64,000 nucleotides of DNA from NCBI RefSeq assembly GCF_014196615.1, contig NZ_JACIDY010000001.1, forward strand, positions 186,001-250,000, written 5' to 3'. The notes beneath the pieces were generated by a model, which saw only the letters and a list, made by a program, of their open reading frames with translations, searched no databases and was not told the DNA's origin. The position numbers were made by a program, and so were the translations under genes. Position 1 is the first letter of the stretch, and each line of letters opens with the position of its first letter. Below are positions 43,866 to 52,600 of the stretch, one piece after another. This DNA is from Novosphingobium fluoreni (GTDB lineage Bacteria > Pseudomonadota > Alphaproteobacteria > Sphingomonadales > Sphingomonadaceae).

Positions 43866-45359
43866 TCAGGCGGCGGCGACGGCCACGGTGCCGGGCGCTG
43901 TGCGGCCTGATGCGGGGCGCTCTTCCTCCACTTGCGTGGAGCCGACCCGGGCAAACACGGCGGGGCGGGCGATCCGCAGATAAGTGCCATGGACCAGGCC
44001 CAGGATCGCCAGCGGCAGGAACAGCCAAGGCAGCTTGTTCACCACCGCCAGCGTGGTGCCGGTCAGCGCTGAATAGTTGGTGAGCGACAGATAGGTGGCG
44101 ATGGCGATCAGGATGCCGCCGACCAGCGGCGACAGCGTCTTGCCCAGCGAGAACTCCCTGCGCCGGGCGAAGAACAGCGGCACCGACAATGACGTTGTGG
44201 TCAGCAGCAGCAACAGGCCCACCGCGCCCATGGAGGACAAGCTGGTCGCCAGGTTCAGCAGCGGGTCGAGGCCCGCCAGCGCGAACAAGGAAACGACCAC
44301 GGACAGGATCACTGTCAGCACCACGCAGGCCGCGCTGGGCGATCCATGAACGGGGTGGACGTGGCCCAGCACGCGCGGCAGCAAGCCATCGCGCGCCATC
44401 GCGAACATATATCGCGTGATGTTGTTGAAAAAGCCCAGCACCGCGGCGAACAGGCTGGTGATCGTCAGCAGGCCTAGCAGCTCGCGCCCGATAACGCCCA
44501 TATAGCGCTCCGCCACGCCGGCGACCAGGCGCCCGGGATCGGCCCCGGCCACGGCCTTCACATCTCCGGGCAGGATGCTCAGCACCAGGCACCAGGATGA
44601 CAGAACATAGAAACTGCCCAGCACCATCACCGCGCCGTATGTGGCGCGCGGGATGGTGACGGCGCGGTTGCGCGCCTCTTCCTGATAGATCGCCGTCGCC
44701 TCGAAGCCGATGCAGCCGTTGATCGCATAGATCACCGCGATGCCCAGCCCCGGCGCGAAGATGGTGGTGGGCGAAAAGCTGCTGAAATCGATCCCGGAGA
44801 ACCCCTTGTGCCACAAAATCAGCACGTCCAGCACCATGATCACCAGCACTTCCGCCAGCAAGGCGATGGTCAGCACTTTGGCCGCCATGGTGATCTTGCG
44901 AACGCCCAGCCAAGCGGTGACGGCGATGGTCAGCGCGGCCCAGATCTCCCAGCGCGTACCAATCCCGGTGGCGTGGCGGATGAAGTCGGTGACGAAATAG
45001 CACATCGCGCCCAGCACCGATGTGGCCGAGCAGATATAAGCCGTTACGGCGATGTAGGCGGCGGCGATGCCCGCCTCCTTGCCGATGCTTGAGGCGATAT
45101 AGGCATAGAATGCCCCGGCGTTGCGCACATGCGGCATCATCCGCACATAGCCGACCGCGAACAGCAGGATCACGAAGCACATGCCCAGCAAAGTGCCGGG
45201 CATCCCCGCGCCGTTGCCGAATGCAATGGCCAGCGGAATGATGCCGGCCAGCACGCCCATCGGCGCGGCGCAGGCCAGGATCATGAAGATGATGTCCCAG
45301 GTGCCGAGCATCCCCGGCAAGAGGCTACCGGTATCGGCAGCATCACGAACGTCAGCCAT
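43866..45359 (-). CDS. APC-superfamily amino acid/organic cation permease
   Basis: The 497-residue inner-membrane protein has about 12 hydrophobic segments. The APC start is LLPGMLGTWDIIFMILACAAPMGVLAG with the unwound helix 1, followed by GAFYAYIASSIGKEAGIAAAY and GFEATAIYQEEARNR. It probably takes up an amino acid or amine that feeds the adjacent catabolic genes; the substrate cannot be told from sequence. ATG at 45359 is preferred to one 12 codons upstream. It is 148 bases downstream of the cyclase gene on the same strand. Confidence 0.92.
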   Translation of the reverse strand: MADVRDAADTGSLLPGMLGTWDIIFMILACAAPMGVLAGIIPLAIAFGNGAGMPGTLLGMCFVILLFAVGYVRMMPHVRNAGAFYAYIASSIGKEAGIAAAYIAVTAYICSATSVLGAMCYFVTDFIRHATGIGTRWEIWAALTIAVTAWLGVRKITMAAKVLTIALLAEVLVIMVLDVLILWHKGFSGIDFSSFSPTTIFAPGLGIAVIYAINGCIGFEATAIYQEEARNRAVTIPRATYGAVMVLGSFYVLSSWCLVLSILPGDVKAVAGADPGRLVAGVAERYMGVIGRELLGLLTITSLFAAVLGFFNNITRYMFAMARDGLLPRVLGHVHPVHGSPSAACVVLTVILSVVVSLFALAGLDPLLNLATSLSSMGAVGLLLLLTTTSLSVPLFFARRREFSLGKTLSPLVGGILIAIATYLSLTNYSALTGTTLAVVNKLPWLFLPLAILGLVHGTYLRIARPAVFARVGSTQVEEERPASGRTAPGTVAVAAA

Positions 45360-45507
45360 GCCTCTTGTGCATCCTCTCAGAGCCTCTCTCGGCAAGCGGC
45401 CGTCCCCAGCGCTTCATCGTCGCTTGGGGCGCGCCAGTTGATTGCGCTTCCGACCGCGCATTTTGTATTTCCGGCCAAGCTGTTGCACCCGGCCGCGTTC
45501 ATCGCTG

Positions 45508-46299
45508 TCAGCCGCCCGGAACCAGCGCGATCACGCGCAGCGGACTGCCCGAACCGCCCTGGATCTTAAGCGGAGTGGCGATGATTACCGCGCCGAAGGT
45601 AGGCAGCTGATCGATATTGGTCAGGCACTGCAGGCCATAGCGGCCATTGCCGTGCAGGATCGCGTGGGCGGGCAGCGGCTCCTCGAAATGCGAAGCCTGG
45701 CCCGCATCGGTGCCCACCGTCTCCACCCCAAGGCCGACGCAATCGCGCTCGTGCACCAGAAAGCGCATCGCGCCTGCATCCGGCCCGGGCGAGTGCGCGC
45801 CGTCATCCTTAAGGTTGAGGTAGGAGAGTGTACCTACGCGTTTGTGCCAATCGGTGCGCAGCAGCACCCAGTGGCGCGGCGGGATGGGGCCATTGCGCGC
45901 TTCCCACTTCTCCAGGAATTCGCGCGTCAGGATGAAGTCCTCATCCGCCGCCGATTCCGCGCTGATATCCACCACCACGGCGGGGTGGATGAAATCGGCG
46001 GGCGGCAGCGTGTCCACCGTGCCGTTGGGGACGTCCTTGCCGGTGATCCAGTGCGCCGGCGCGTCGAAGTGCGTGCCGGTATGCTCGTTCATCGAGATAT
46101 TGTTCCAGTACCACGCCGGACCGGTGCCGTCGTAGCGTGAGACCGTCTCCATGCGGAACGGCTCGCACTGGCCGAATTCGGAAGGCAGCACGATCACGGG
46201 GAAATCCGGCGAAAGCGTGTTGGTCAGGTCCACCACGGTGATGCCGTTGGTGGCGATGCCGCTGGTGAGTGCGGCCAGGGTCTGGGTAGGGGCGGTCAC
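45508..46299 (-). CDS. Cyclase-family metal hydrolase (kynurenine formamidase/isatin hydrolase-like)
   Basis: The 263-residue protein belongs to the metal-dependent cyclase family, which hydrolyses cyclic or N-formyl amides. The metal motif HTGTHFDAPAH is intact (His73, His77, Asp79, His83), within WYWNNISMNEHTGTH. Further family stretches are VVVDISAESAADED and VLLRTDWHKR, and a C-terminal Glu/His region near GVETVGTDAGQA. Characterised members include kynurenine formamidase and isatin hydrolase. Its start overlaps the DUF35-SDR gene by four bases. Given the neighbouring aryl-CoA genes, ring opening of an isatin-like lactam is a reasonable but unproven role. Confidence 0.9.
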   Translation of the reverse strand: MTAPTQTLAALTSGIATNGITVVDLTNTLSPDFPVIVLPSEFGQCEPFRMETVSRYDGTGPAWYWNNISMNEHTGTHFDAPAHWITGKDVPNGTVDTLPPADFIHPAVVVDISAESAADEDFILTREFLEKWEARNGPIPPRHWVLLRTDWHKRVGTLSYLNLKDDGAHSPGPDAGAMRFLVHERDCVGLGVETVGTDAGQASHFEEPLPAHAILHGNGRYGLQCLTNIDQLPTFGAVIIATPLKIQGGSGSPLRVIALVPGG

Positions 46300-47474
46300 A
46301 GGCTATTCTCCCGTATGAAAAGCGCCGGGTCTGCCGACCAGCGCTGCATGGCCTCGGTCGCGGTATCGCCGATGCAATGCGTTTCCAGCCCCTGCTCCAG
46401 CGCCTCGACCACGCCCTTGCCGATGCGCGCGGGGGCGACCTTGGGCAGCGGCACGGACTGGTGATCGGCATCGTCCACCGCGCCGACCAGCAGGCTGATC
46501 ACCCGCGCATTTGCGCCGCGCATCTCATGCCGGAAGCTGTGCAGCAGCGACAGACGGGCCGCTTCCGCTGCCGAGAAGGCGGGATAAGCCGCATCGGGCG
46601 CAAGGGCCGTGGCGGAAATCACGTCGACGAAGGCGGCGGACGGCCGCCCGCGCAACATCGGCCCGCAGCCCTGCGTCAGCCGCAGCAGACCCAGCACGCC
46701 CACGTCCAGCGCGCGCTTCTGGTCCAGCAGGCCCTGTCCCGGCCGCACGAACCGCGCCGTGTTGACCACGATGTCCAGTGGCCCGGCGATATCGGTGAGG
46801 CATTCTGAAACGGAGCGGGTGTCGGTCAGGTCCAGCGACACGAACCGTACGCCTTCGATCGCCGGCGCGGTGGCGGGCGGGGCGATGCCGGCAACGATGC
46901 TGGCCGCACCCGCCGCCTTCAGCGCTTCCACCACGGCGCGACCGACGGGATGGCCCGCGTCCGTCACCAGCACGGTGGAACCACGCACCGGCACCACGAA
47001 TTCGCGCCACTGCGTATCGGTCATGTCGGGGGTTTCTCCAGCAGCGAGGGCGAACAGCGCGGCGTTTCCGCCTTTGTCTAGCATCAGCCTGATCTCGGCG
47101 CGCGCGCCCACCGCCAGCGTGGGCGAGAGGTGCGCGATCGCGGTCGGCCCGGCGTCCAGCGCCACGGTGCCGATGCGCCAGGGCAGAAGCTGACGGAAAT
47201 AGAGATCGGTGGTGGCGCGGATCGTGGTTTCGGCCAGCAGCGTGGCACCGCGGGGCTGGTCCTGCCACACCAGATCACCCCAGCATTGCGGACACACGTC
47301 CCGCGGCGGATACGTCACCGCCTGGCAATCCGCGCATTGCTGCAGGACGAAGCGGCCCGTGGCGGCGCGAGCCGCAAGGGCGTGCGCCGCGCGGCTGCGC
47401 TGGCCGGGCGGCACATGCCGCTCGACCTTGCGCGCCAGCGGATCGCGCTTCTCGGGCTTGGGGCGCAAGCTCAT
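46296..47474 (-). CDS. DUF35 zinc-ribbon/OB-fold protein fused to a short-chain dehydrogenase-like domain
   Basis: The 392-residue protein is a fusion. Residues about 25-150 are DUF35: a rubredoxin-like zinc ribbon with Cys47, Cys50, Cys61 and Cys64 (QQCADCQ and DVCPQCWG) and an OB fold. Residues about 165-375 are SDR-like, with TDAGHPVG for the nucleotide loop, Ser287 and Tyr297 in place, but the catalytic Lys of YxxxK is replaced by Ser301 (AYPAFSAAE). DUF35 proteins act as partners of thiolase-fold enzymes, for example Ltp2-ChsH2 aldolases. The gene overlaps the thiolase-fold gene and the cyclase gene by four bases each. The SDR half may be structural rather than catalytic. Confidence 0.88.
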   Translation of the reverse strand: MSLRPKPEKRDPLARKVERHVPPGQRSRAAHALAARAATGRFVLQQCADCQAVTYPPRDVCPQCWGDLVWQDQPRGATLLAETTIRATTDLYFRQLLPWRIGTVALDAGPTAIAHLSPTLAVGARAEIRLMLDKGGNAALFALAAGETPDMTDTQWREFVVPVRGSTVLVTDAGHPVGRAVVEALKAAGAASIVAGIAPPATAPAIEGVRFVSLDLTDTRSVSECLTDIAGPLDIVVNTARFVRPGQGLLDQKRALDVGVLGLLRLTQGCGPMLRGRPSAAFVDVISATALAPDAAYPAFSAAEAARLSLLHSFRHEMRGANARVISLLVGAVDDADHQSVPLPKVAPARIGKGVVEALEQGLETHCIGDTATEAMQRWSADPALFIRENSL

Positions 47475-48637
47475 GCCGCCTCCAGGATCGCAGCGGCGGT
47501 GCAGACCCCGCGATCGTAATTGACGAGGCCGAAGCCCGATACCAAAGAACGCCGCGCATTCGGCACCTGATCGCCCAGAGGCTGGCGCAGGATCTGGCGC
47601 AGGCCCTCGGTCATGTTCTGGAAACCGCCCGCCGCGCCTGCCTGGCCTGCGGACAATTGCCCGCCATTGGTATTGAGCGGCAAATCACCGTCGATGCCAA
47701 AGTTGGTGCGGCGAATGAACTGCGCCACATCACCCTTGGCACAAAAGCCCAGGTCTTCCAGCTGCATCGCCACGATCACCGGATAGTCATCATAGACTTG
47801 CAGCGTGTCGATATCCTGCGGGCCGATCCCGGCCATCCGCCACAAGTCATCCACATCCATCGCCCAGCCGCCACGCCATTGGACCAGATCATCGGGATAG
47901 GCGTTGTGCCGCTCGATCGTGGAGAGCACGCGCACAGTCTGAAGGCCCAGCCGCTCCGCCACCTTTGCCGTCGTCACAAGAAAGGCCTCGGCCCCGGCGC
48001 ATGGCATCACGCAATCGTAAAGGTGCACCGGATCGCTGATCGGGCGAGCCTTCAGGTAGGCTTCCAAAGTCAGCTCACCGCGCTGCAACGCCAGTGGATT
48101 GCTGCGTGCGTTCTGTCGCTGCGCCACGCATAGCTTGCCGAAGTCCTCACGCGTCACGCCGTACTGGCGCATGTAGTTGTCGGTGATCAACGCGAACGTG
48201 GCGTTGGGCCCGCCAAAGCCATAGGGATAGACGGCATCTTGCGAAAAGCGCGAGAAGTTCGCCAGGGTCTTGCGAAAACTGTCCAACTGGTTGGTATCCG
48301 CCGCCACGCAGGCGACCACTTCGGCATCACCGCATTGCACCGCGCGTGCGGCGCGGCGCAGCGCCATCACGCCGCTGGCCCCGCCGGTGGGAAGATGGTC
48401 CAGCCAGCGCGGACTGAGCCCCAGATGCTGGATCATGCCGACGGCGGTGTCCGGCCCAGCCGAAAAGCTGGCGAAGCAAAAGCCGTCAATCGCATCGCGC
48501 TCCAGCCCGGTGGCCTGGCTCAGAGCGCGCAGGGCTTTGCCCGCCCACCAATGCGCGGTCTGCGTTGAATAGCGTTCATACGGCACCGTGACCGGCGCAC
48601 AGACGACGACATCATCGTAGCGCAGCCGCTTTCGCAT
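47471..48637 (-). CDS. Thiolase-fold protein of the Ltp2/SCPx type lacking catalytic Cys
   Basis: The 388-residue protein has the thiolase fold (SCPx/lipid-transfer branch) but not its catalysis. The nucleophilic Cys loop reads HLPTGGASGVMAL (residues 81-93), so the Cys is missing, and the C-terminal GHP-type His motif reads NTNGGQLSAGQAG (322-334) with Gln instead. The motif VYDDYPVIVAMQLEDLGFC (281-299) is typical of Ltp2-like proteins, some of which are retro-aldolases acting on 3-hydroxyacyl-CoA side chains with a DUF35 partner. The adjacent DUF35 fusion supports that reading. ATG at 48637 overlaps the ligase stop codon (TGATG). Confidence 0.88.
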   Translation of the reverse strand: MRKRLRYDDVVVCAPVTVPYERYSTQTAHWWAGKALRALSQATGLERDAIDGFCFASFSAGPDTAVGMIQHLGLSPRWLDHLPTGGASGVMALRRAARAVQCGDAEVVACVAADTNQLDSFRKTLANFSRFSQDAVYPYGFGGPNATFALITDNYMRQYGVTREDFGKLCVAQRQNARSNPLALQRGELTLEAYLKARPISDPVHLYDCVMPCAGAEAFLVTTAKVAERLGLQTVRVLSTIERHNAYPDDLVQWRGGWAMDVDDLWRMAGIGPQDIDTLQVYDDYPVIVAMQLEDLGFCAKGDVAQFIRRTNFGIDGDLPLNTNGGQLSAGQAGAAGGFQNMTEGLRQILRQPLGDQVPNARRSLVSGFGLVNYDRGVCTAAAILEAA

Positions 48638-50247
48638 CACACCTGGCGCTTCTTGAGAGCGCGGGTATCGTGGCACTGGGCCTTATCCATCTTGTCGGCC
48701 ACCTGGTCCTTCAAGGCTGCGCGCAGGATCTTCTGCGTTGGCGTCAGCGGCAGCGCGTCCACGAAGCCGATCCAGCCGGGAACCTTGTAATAGGCCATCT
48801 GGCCCAAGCACCAGCGCGTAATTACCGCCGCCGTCTCGGCATCGCCCGGCCCGCCACGCGGCACGATCAGCGCCGCCACCTCATCGCCGCGCACCGCGTC
48901 TGGCGTGGCGGCGACGGCGGCCTGGCGCACCAGAGGATGGCGATTGAGCACGGCTTCCACTTCCACCGCGGCGATATTCTCGCCCGAGCGGCGGATCACG
49001 TTCTTCTTGCGATCCACGAAGTGCAGATCGCCGTCCGCATCGCGCGAGACGATATCGCCGGTGTGGAACCAGCCATCCGCCCAGGCCTCTTGCGTCGCCG
49101 CCGCGTTCTTCAGGTATTCGCGAAAGAACCCGTAATGCGGGTTCGGCCCGGCGCGGCGCACCAGCAGTTCGCCCGGCGCGGGATCGACCACGTCCGCGCC
49201 CTGATCGTCGACCAGCCTGATCTCCACTTCGTCTGTCACCCGGCCAAAGCAGTGCGAGCCGGTCTTGCGCGGCTCGCGATGCGCAGAGATCACGCCGCCG
49301 CTGCCCGTCTCGGTCATCGCCCAGGCCTCAATCAGCGGGAAGCCGAAGCGCGCCTCGAACGGATCGTGCAATTCGCGCGCCACGCCCGCGCCAAAGCCGA
49401 AGCGGACCGCGTGGGCCTTGTCCGACGCATCTTGCGGAGCGCCCATCAGCATGGAGGGCATCACGCCCAGGTAATGCACGCAGGTGGCACCGCTGCGCTT
49501 CACGCTGTCCCACCATGTGCTGGGATGAAAGCGATCCAGCATGGTGAGGCAGCCACCCATCGTGACCATCGCCATCACCGATACCGCCATCGCGTTCATA
49601 TGGAACACCGGCAGCGGCGTCAGCATCCGCTCCTGCCCGACGCGCAAGTCGATCAGGCCGCCGACATCGCGGTACCAGTCACCCGAGTGCAGGAAGTATT
49701 CGTTGGTCAGCACGCAGCCCTTGGGCTGGCCGGTGGTGCCCGAAGTATAGAGCAAGGCCGCTTCCGCCGCGCAGCCGCCCGCCTGTGGGCGGCCGGGGCG
49801 GTCGATTTCGGGAATGGCTTCCCCCGGCACGATGACCTGGATCGGATTGCCCGCCTGATGCGCGGCCAACGCCACTTCATCGCGCCGTTCCGGCAGAACG
49901 AAGGCGGCATCCATTTCGGAGTGGCCGATCAGGTAGGACAGCTCGCTCAGCCGCAAATCGGGATTGAGCGGGATCACCGATGCACCAAGGCCATTCAGCG
50001 CGAACCAGATCTCGATGAAGACGGGGCGGTTCTGCAACAGCAGGCCGACGCGGTGGCCATCGTCGTAGCCGGCGGTGCGCAGGACATCCTGCCACGCGCC
50101 CACGCGCCGCGCCATCTCGCGATAGCTTACTTCGCCCGCTTCGATCCCATAGATCGCGGCGGTTTCCGGCAGGACGTTCAGGAACGCATGATCGGCAAAA
50201 GCGTCCGCCGTCTGCGCAAACCGGGAGAAGACCGTCTCGTTGCCCAC
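48637..50247 (-). CDS. AMP-dependent acyl-CoA synthetase/ligase
   Basis: The 536-residue ANL-superfamily enzyme activates a carboxylic acid as an adenylate and transfers it to CoA. Motifs are the P-loop LLYTSGTTGQPKGCVLT (about 165-181), the AMP-binding WAMTETGSGG, and the C-terminal hinge WFHTGDIVSRDADGDLHFVDRKKNVIRRSGENIAAVEVE with the catalytic Lys expected near the end (LTPTQKILRAAL). The start is GTG at 50247. It is the first gene of the operon ligase, thiolase-fold, DUF35-SDR, cyclase. Aromatic or short side-chain acids are possible substrates; the pocket was not assessed. Confidence 0.92.
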   Translation of the reverse strand: MGNETVFSRFAQTADAFADHAFLNVLPETAAIYGIEAGEVSYREMARRVGAWQDVLRTAGYDDGHRVGLLLQNRPVFIEIWFALNGLGASVIPLNPDLRLSELSYLIGHSEMDAAFVLPERRDEVALAAHQAGNPIQVIVPGEAIPEIDRPGRPQAGGCAAEAALLYTSGTTGQPKGCVLTNEYFLHSGDWYRDVGGLIDLRVGQERMLTPLPVFHMNAMAVSVMAMVTMGGCLTMLDRFHPSTWWDSVKRSGATCVHYLGVMPSMLMGAPQDASDKAHAVRFGFGAGVARELHDPFEARFGFPLIEAWAMTETGSGGVISAHREPRKTGSHCFGRVTDEVEIRLVDDQGADVVDPAPGELLVRRAGPNPHYGFFREYLKNAAATQEAWADGWFHTGDIVSRDADGDLHFVDRKKNVIRRSGENIAAVEVEAVLNRHPLVRQAAVAATPDAVRGDEVAALIVPRGGPGDAETAAVITRWCLGQMAYYKVPGWIGFVDALPLTPTQKILRAALKDQVADKMDKAQCHDTRALKKRQV

Positions 50248-50337
50248 TGCGCCTCTCGTACAAAGATGATGTGTTGCGGACGGGAGCCGGCGCTGAAGCG
50301 CATCCTCTCTATTTCCGTCACCGCACGTTGCGTGACG

Positions 50338-50351
50338 TATGCATATGCATA
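50338..50351 (-). promoter_or_regulatory. 14-bp palindrome, candidate MarR operator of the acyl-CoA ligase operon
   Basis: TATGCA-TA-TGCATA is a perfect palindrome 91-104 bases upstream of the ligase start. The same TATGCA-N2-TGCATA site lies before iorA at 54781. The minus-strand sequence TATAAATATGCA beside it could hold a -10 element. The MarR gene ends 36 bases from the site, making that protein the obvious candidate binder. Confidence 0.7.
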
Positions 50352-50386
50352 TTTATAATGGCAGGCAACCGGAAAAGATGCGCGCC

Positions 50387-50977
50387 TCAGGGCTCCTGCC
50401 GCTTGGCGTTCTCGATCATCTGCAGCAGAACGCGGCGGCACACCGCGATATCATCCGCATCGATGCCCTCGGACAGGATTTCGAAGTGGGTTTCCGCCGC
50501 AGGCCAGCTGGCGTGCAGCAGGTCACTGCCCGCTGGCGTCAGCGCCAGTTCCCGGCGGCGCTGGTCGGCCTGTGAGATGCGCCGCTCCACCAGGCCGGCC
50601 TGCACCATCGCATCGATCGCCCGGCTGGCGGTGGACTGCTCGGCAAAGGCGCGCGCGGCAATCTCGTTCACCGTCAGAGTGCCGTGGATGTGCAGCACCG
50701 AAAGCGCGCGCAGGGTTACGACGTTCAGGCCATTGGCGCTCAGCCGCCGATTCTGGGCCGCTTGCCCGAAGCTGGACAGGCGGTTGACCAGATAGGGCAC
50801 ATAGCTTTCCAGTTCCTCCTGCGTCTGCGGGGGAGCTGGCTTGCGTTTGGGCGATGTCTTGGCGCGCGGCCCGGCTCTGGTCACTGCTCTGGTCACTGCT
50901 TTGTAGCTAGGGGGTGGAAGCTTGCTGAACGCCTTGCACGACTGGCGATGACCATGCGCTATGGCCTTGCCACGCAC
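50387..50977 (-). CDS. MarR-family transcriptional regulator
   Basis: The product (up to 196 residues) is a MarR repressor. The first 50 residues are basic and low in complexity (for example TRAGPRAKTSPKRKPAPP), and the MarR fold begins at EELESYVPYLVNRLSSFGQAAQ. The winged helix contains LTVNEIAARAFAEQSTASRAIDAMVQAGLVERRISQADQRRRELALTPAG. MarR proteins in catabolic clusters often respond to aryl or aryl-CoA ligands. The gene lies between the ligase operon and iorBA on the same strand. The GTG at 50977 is uncertain; two in-frame GTG codons near 50900-50890 could give a shorter protein. Confidence 0.9.
   Translation of the reverse strand: MRGKAIAHGHRQSCKAFSKLPPPSYKAVTRAVTRAGPRAKTSPKRKPAPPQTQEELESYVPYLVNRLSSFGQAAQNRRLSANGLNVVTLRALSVLHIHGTLTVNEIAARAFAEQSTASRAIDAMVQAGLVERRISQADQRRRELALTPAGSDLLHASWPAAETHFEILSEGIDADDIAVCRRVLLQMIENAKRQEP
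50875..50898. repeat. Two tandem copies of a 12-base unit within the MarR gene
   Basis: CTCTGGTCACTG is repeated exactly twice, giving the in-frame repeat VTRAVTRA in the protein's N-terminal extension. Each copy carries a GTG codon on the minus strand, so the duplication also duplicates a potential start codon. Confidence 0.8.
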
Positions 50978-51031
50978 GCGTCAAGCAAGCCGCCCCGGAA
51001 CGATCCGCGTGACTGGAACCACCGAGCTCCC

Positions 51032-52600
51032 CTAGAAAGAGCGGATCGTGCGGATCAGCCCGTCAAGGTTGCCCATTTCCGCATCCTTGATTGCCGCCTC
51101 GCGCAAGCGCCGCGCCCAATCGGCCGCGTCGGCGCGGTGCTTGATCAGGTCGATGGTCTCCATCACCCGGTCGAACTTGGACAGGCCGCGCGCGTGCGTA
51201 TCGGAATAGCCCTTGATCAAGCGGCGGCATTTCAGCACCTCCACCCCCAGCAGGTAATTGTTGCGCACGTGCAGCCCGGCCTTCTTCAGCCAGGCGTCGC
51301 GATGTGCCACCTCCTCTGCATGGCGCAGAGACCTGCGCCGCAGCCCCTTTAGCCCGCCCAGGATGTAGAGCGCCACGAACCAGCGCAGTGAATACGTGCG
51401 CACGCGCCGCCCCTTGTTCACCCGGCGATCGAGCCAGGCGTAGAGGCCGTCCTGCTGCTTCAGCCAGCGGCCAAAGGCGGCGGGCAGCATCCCCGTCACT
51501 TCCTCCATGCGGGGATGCATGAACTCCGTGGTGTGGAGAATCTGCCCATCCCTGACGCCGACATCCTTGGCGATGCGATCCCGGCGAGAGCCGCGCGTCT
51601 TCAGGTCGGCCACGCGAATCACGTCGTCATACGTCATCGCGTTGGCCAGGTACTTGGCCCCGTTCTCGGCAAAGGCATGATCATAGCGGCCGCCGTCCAG
51701 CAACATGTCCAGCCCGACCAAGTCTTCCAGCAGCGCCAGATATTCCTCACCATAGGCAAGGTCCTGATAATCAATGACCTTGCGCAGGCCGTGCCACGCC
51801 ATCGGCTGCACCGGAGCGGGCATGGCGACGATACGATCGAACAAAGGCAAGAGCCGCGCATCGCTTGGCGCGATCGGCAGTTTGTCCACTCCGTCCGACG
51901 GCGCGCCTGCCGCGATCGAAGCCGGGCGATCCTCCGGCTTGCGCCCCGCTTCGTCGAAGGCGGCGTCGAAGGCCTTGAGGCTGGCGGCAACGCCCTTGCC
52001 TTCACCCTCGATCACGGCGTGGTAATCCGCTTTGGCGAACGGCAGCGCGCCCGATCCGGCCAGCGCGCCGAACATCGCGGCGGAGATCACGCTGCCGTGC
52101 CGCACCGCCAGCGCATCCATGTCGAACAGGATCTGCTGGCGCGCGACGACATCCACCGCCTCGGAAACCGAGGGGCTATCGGCGATGCCTTCGCCCGGCG
52201 CCATCTTCTCGGTGACGGTGAAAGAGCGGTGGGTGGAGGCGATCAGCGTGGTGCGATCGGGCGTGACGATGCCGCGCAGGATCGAACGGCCGGCCTCCAT
52301 GAATTCGGATGCCATGACGATATCGACATCGCCCGGCGTCGGCATCTGCGACAAGATGGGCTTCTGGCCATTCAAGCTGGCCATCATCTCGACGTAATAG
52401 ATCGTCGCGCCGGTGCGCTGCGCCACGCCCGGCACCGAAGTGGACTGGGCGGTCCAGCCCGCGTTCTCCGCCAGCTTGACGATCCAGCCGGTCAGCACGC
52501 CGCCGCCCTGCCCGCCCATCGCGACGATGGCGATGTTGATCGGGCGCTCGGTCGCTTCGCCAGCGGGCGAAAGCGGCAGTCTTAGCTTCTCTGCCAACAT
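51032..52600 (-). CDS. iorB: Indolepyruvate ferredoxin oxidoreductase beta-like subunit (IorB)
   Basis: The 522-residue subunit belongs to the 2-oxoacid:ferredoxin oxidoreductase gamma-type fold plus a long C-terminal domain of unknown function (DUF6537-like, from about residue 290). The N-terminal half has NIAIVAMGGQGGGVLTGWIVKLAENAGW and TSVPGVAQRTGATIYYVEM. With IorA it would decarboxylate an aryl 2-oxoacid oxidatively to an aryl-CoA. ATG at 52600 overlaps the iorA stop codon (TGATG); the longer open frame upstream is antisense-phase noise within iorA. Most aerobic bacteria have a fused enzyme, so the split form is worth noting. Confidence 0.9.
   Translation of the reverse strand: MLAEKLRLPLSPAGEATERPINIAIVAMGGQGGGVLTGWIVKLAENAGWTAQSTSVPGVAQRTGATIYYVEMMASLNGQKPILSQMPTPGDVDIVMASEFMEAGRSILRGIVTPDRTTLIASTHRSFTVTEKMAPGEGIADSPSVSEAVDVVARQQILFDMDALAVRHGSVISAAMFGALAGSGALPFAKADYHAVIEGEGKGVAASLKAFDAAFDEAGRKPEDRPASIAAGAPSDGVDKLPIAPSDARLLPLFDRIVAMPAPVQPMAWHGLRKVIDYQDLAYGEEYLALLEDLVGLDMLLDGGRYDHAFAENGAKYLANAMTYDDVIRVADLKTRGSRRDRIAKDVGVRDGQILHTTEFMHPRMEEVTGMLPAAFGRWLKQQDGLYAWLDRRVNKGRRVRTYSLRWFVALYILGGLKGLRRRSLRHAEEVAHRDAWLKKAGLHVRNNYLLGVEVLKCRRLIKGYSDTHARGLSKFDRVMETIDLIKHRADAADWARRLREAAIKDAEMGNLDGLIRTIRSF

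Noticed and set aside
48670..50358. Open frame of 562 codons on the plus strand
   Set aside because: Antisense to the acyl-CoA ligase, which has all family motifs on the other strand.
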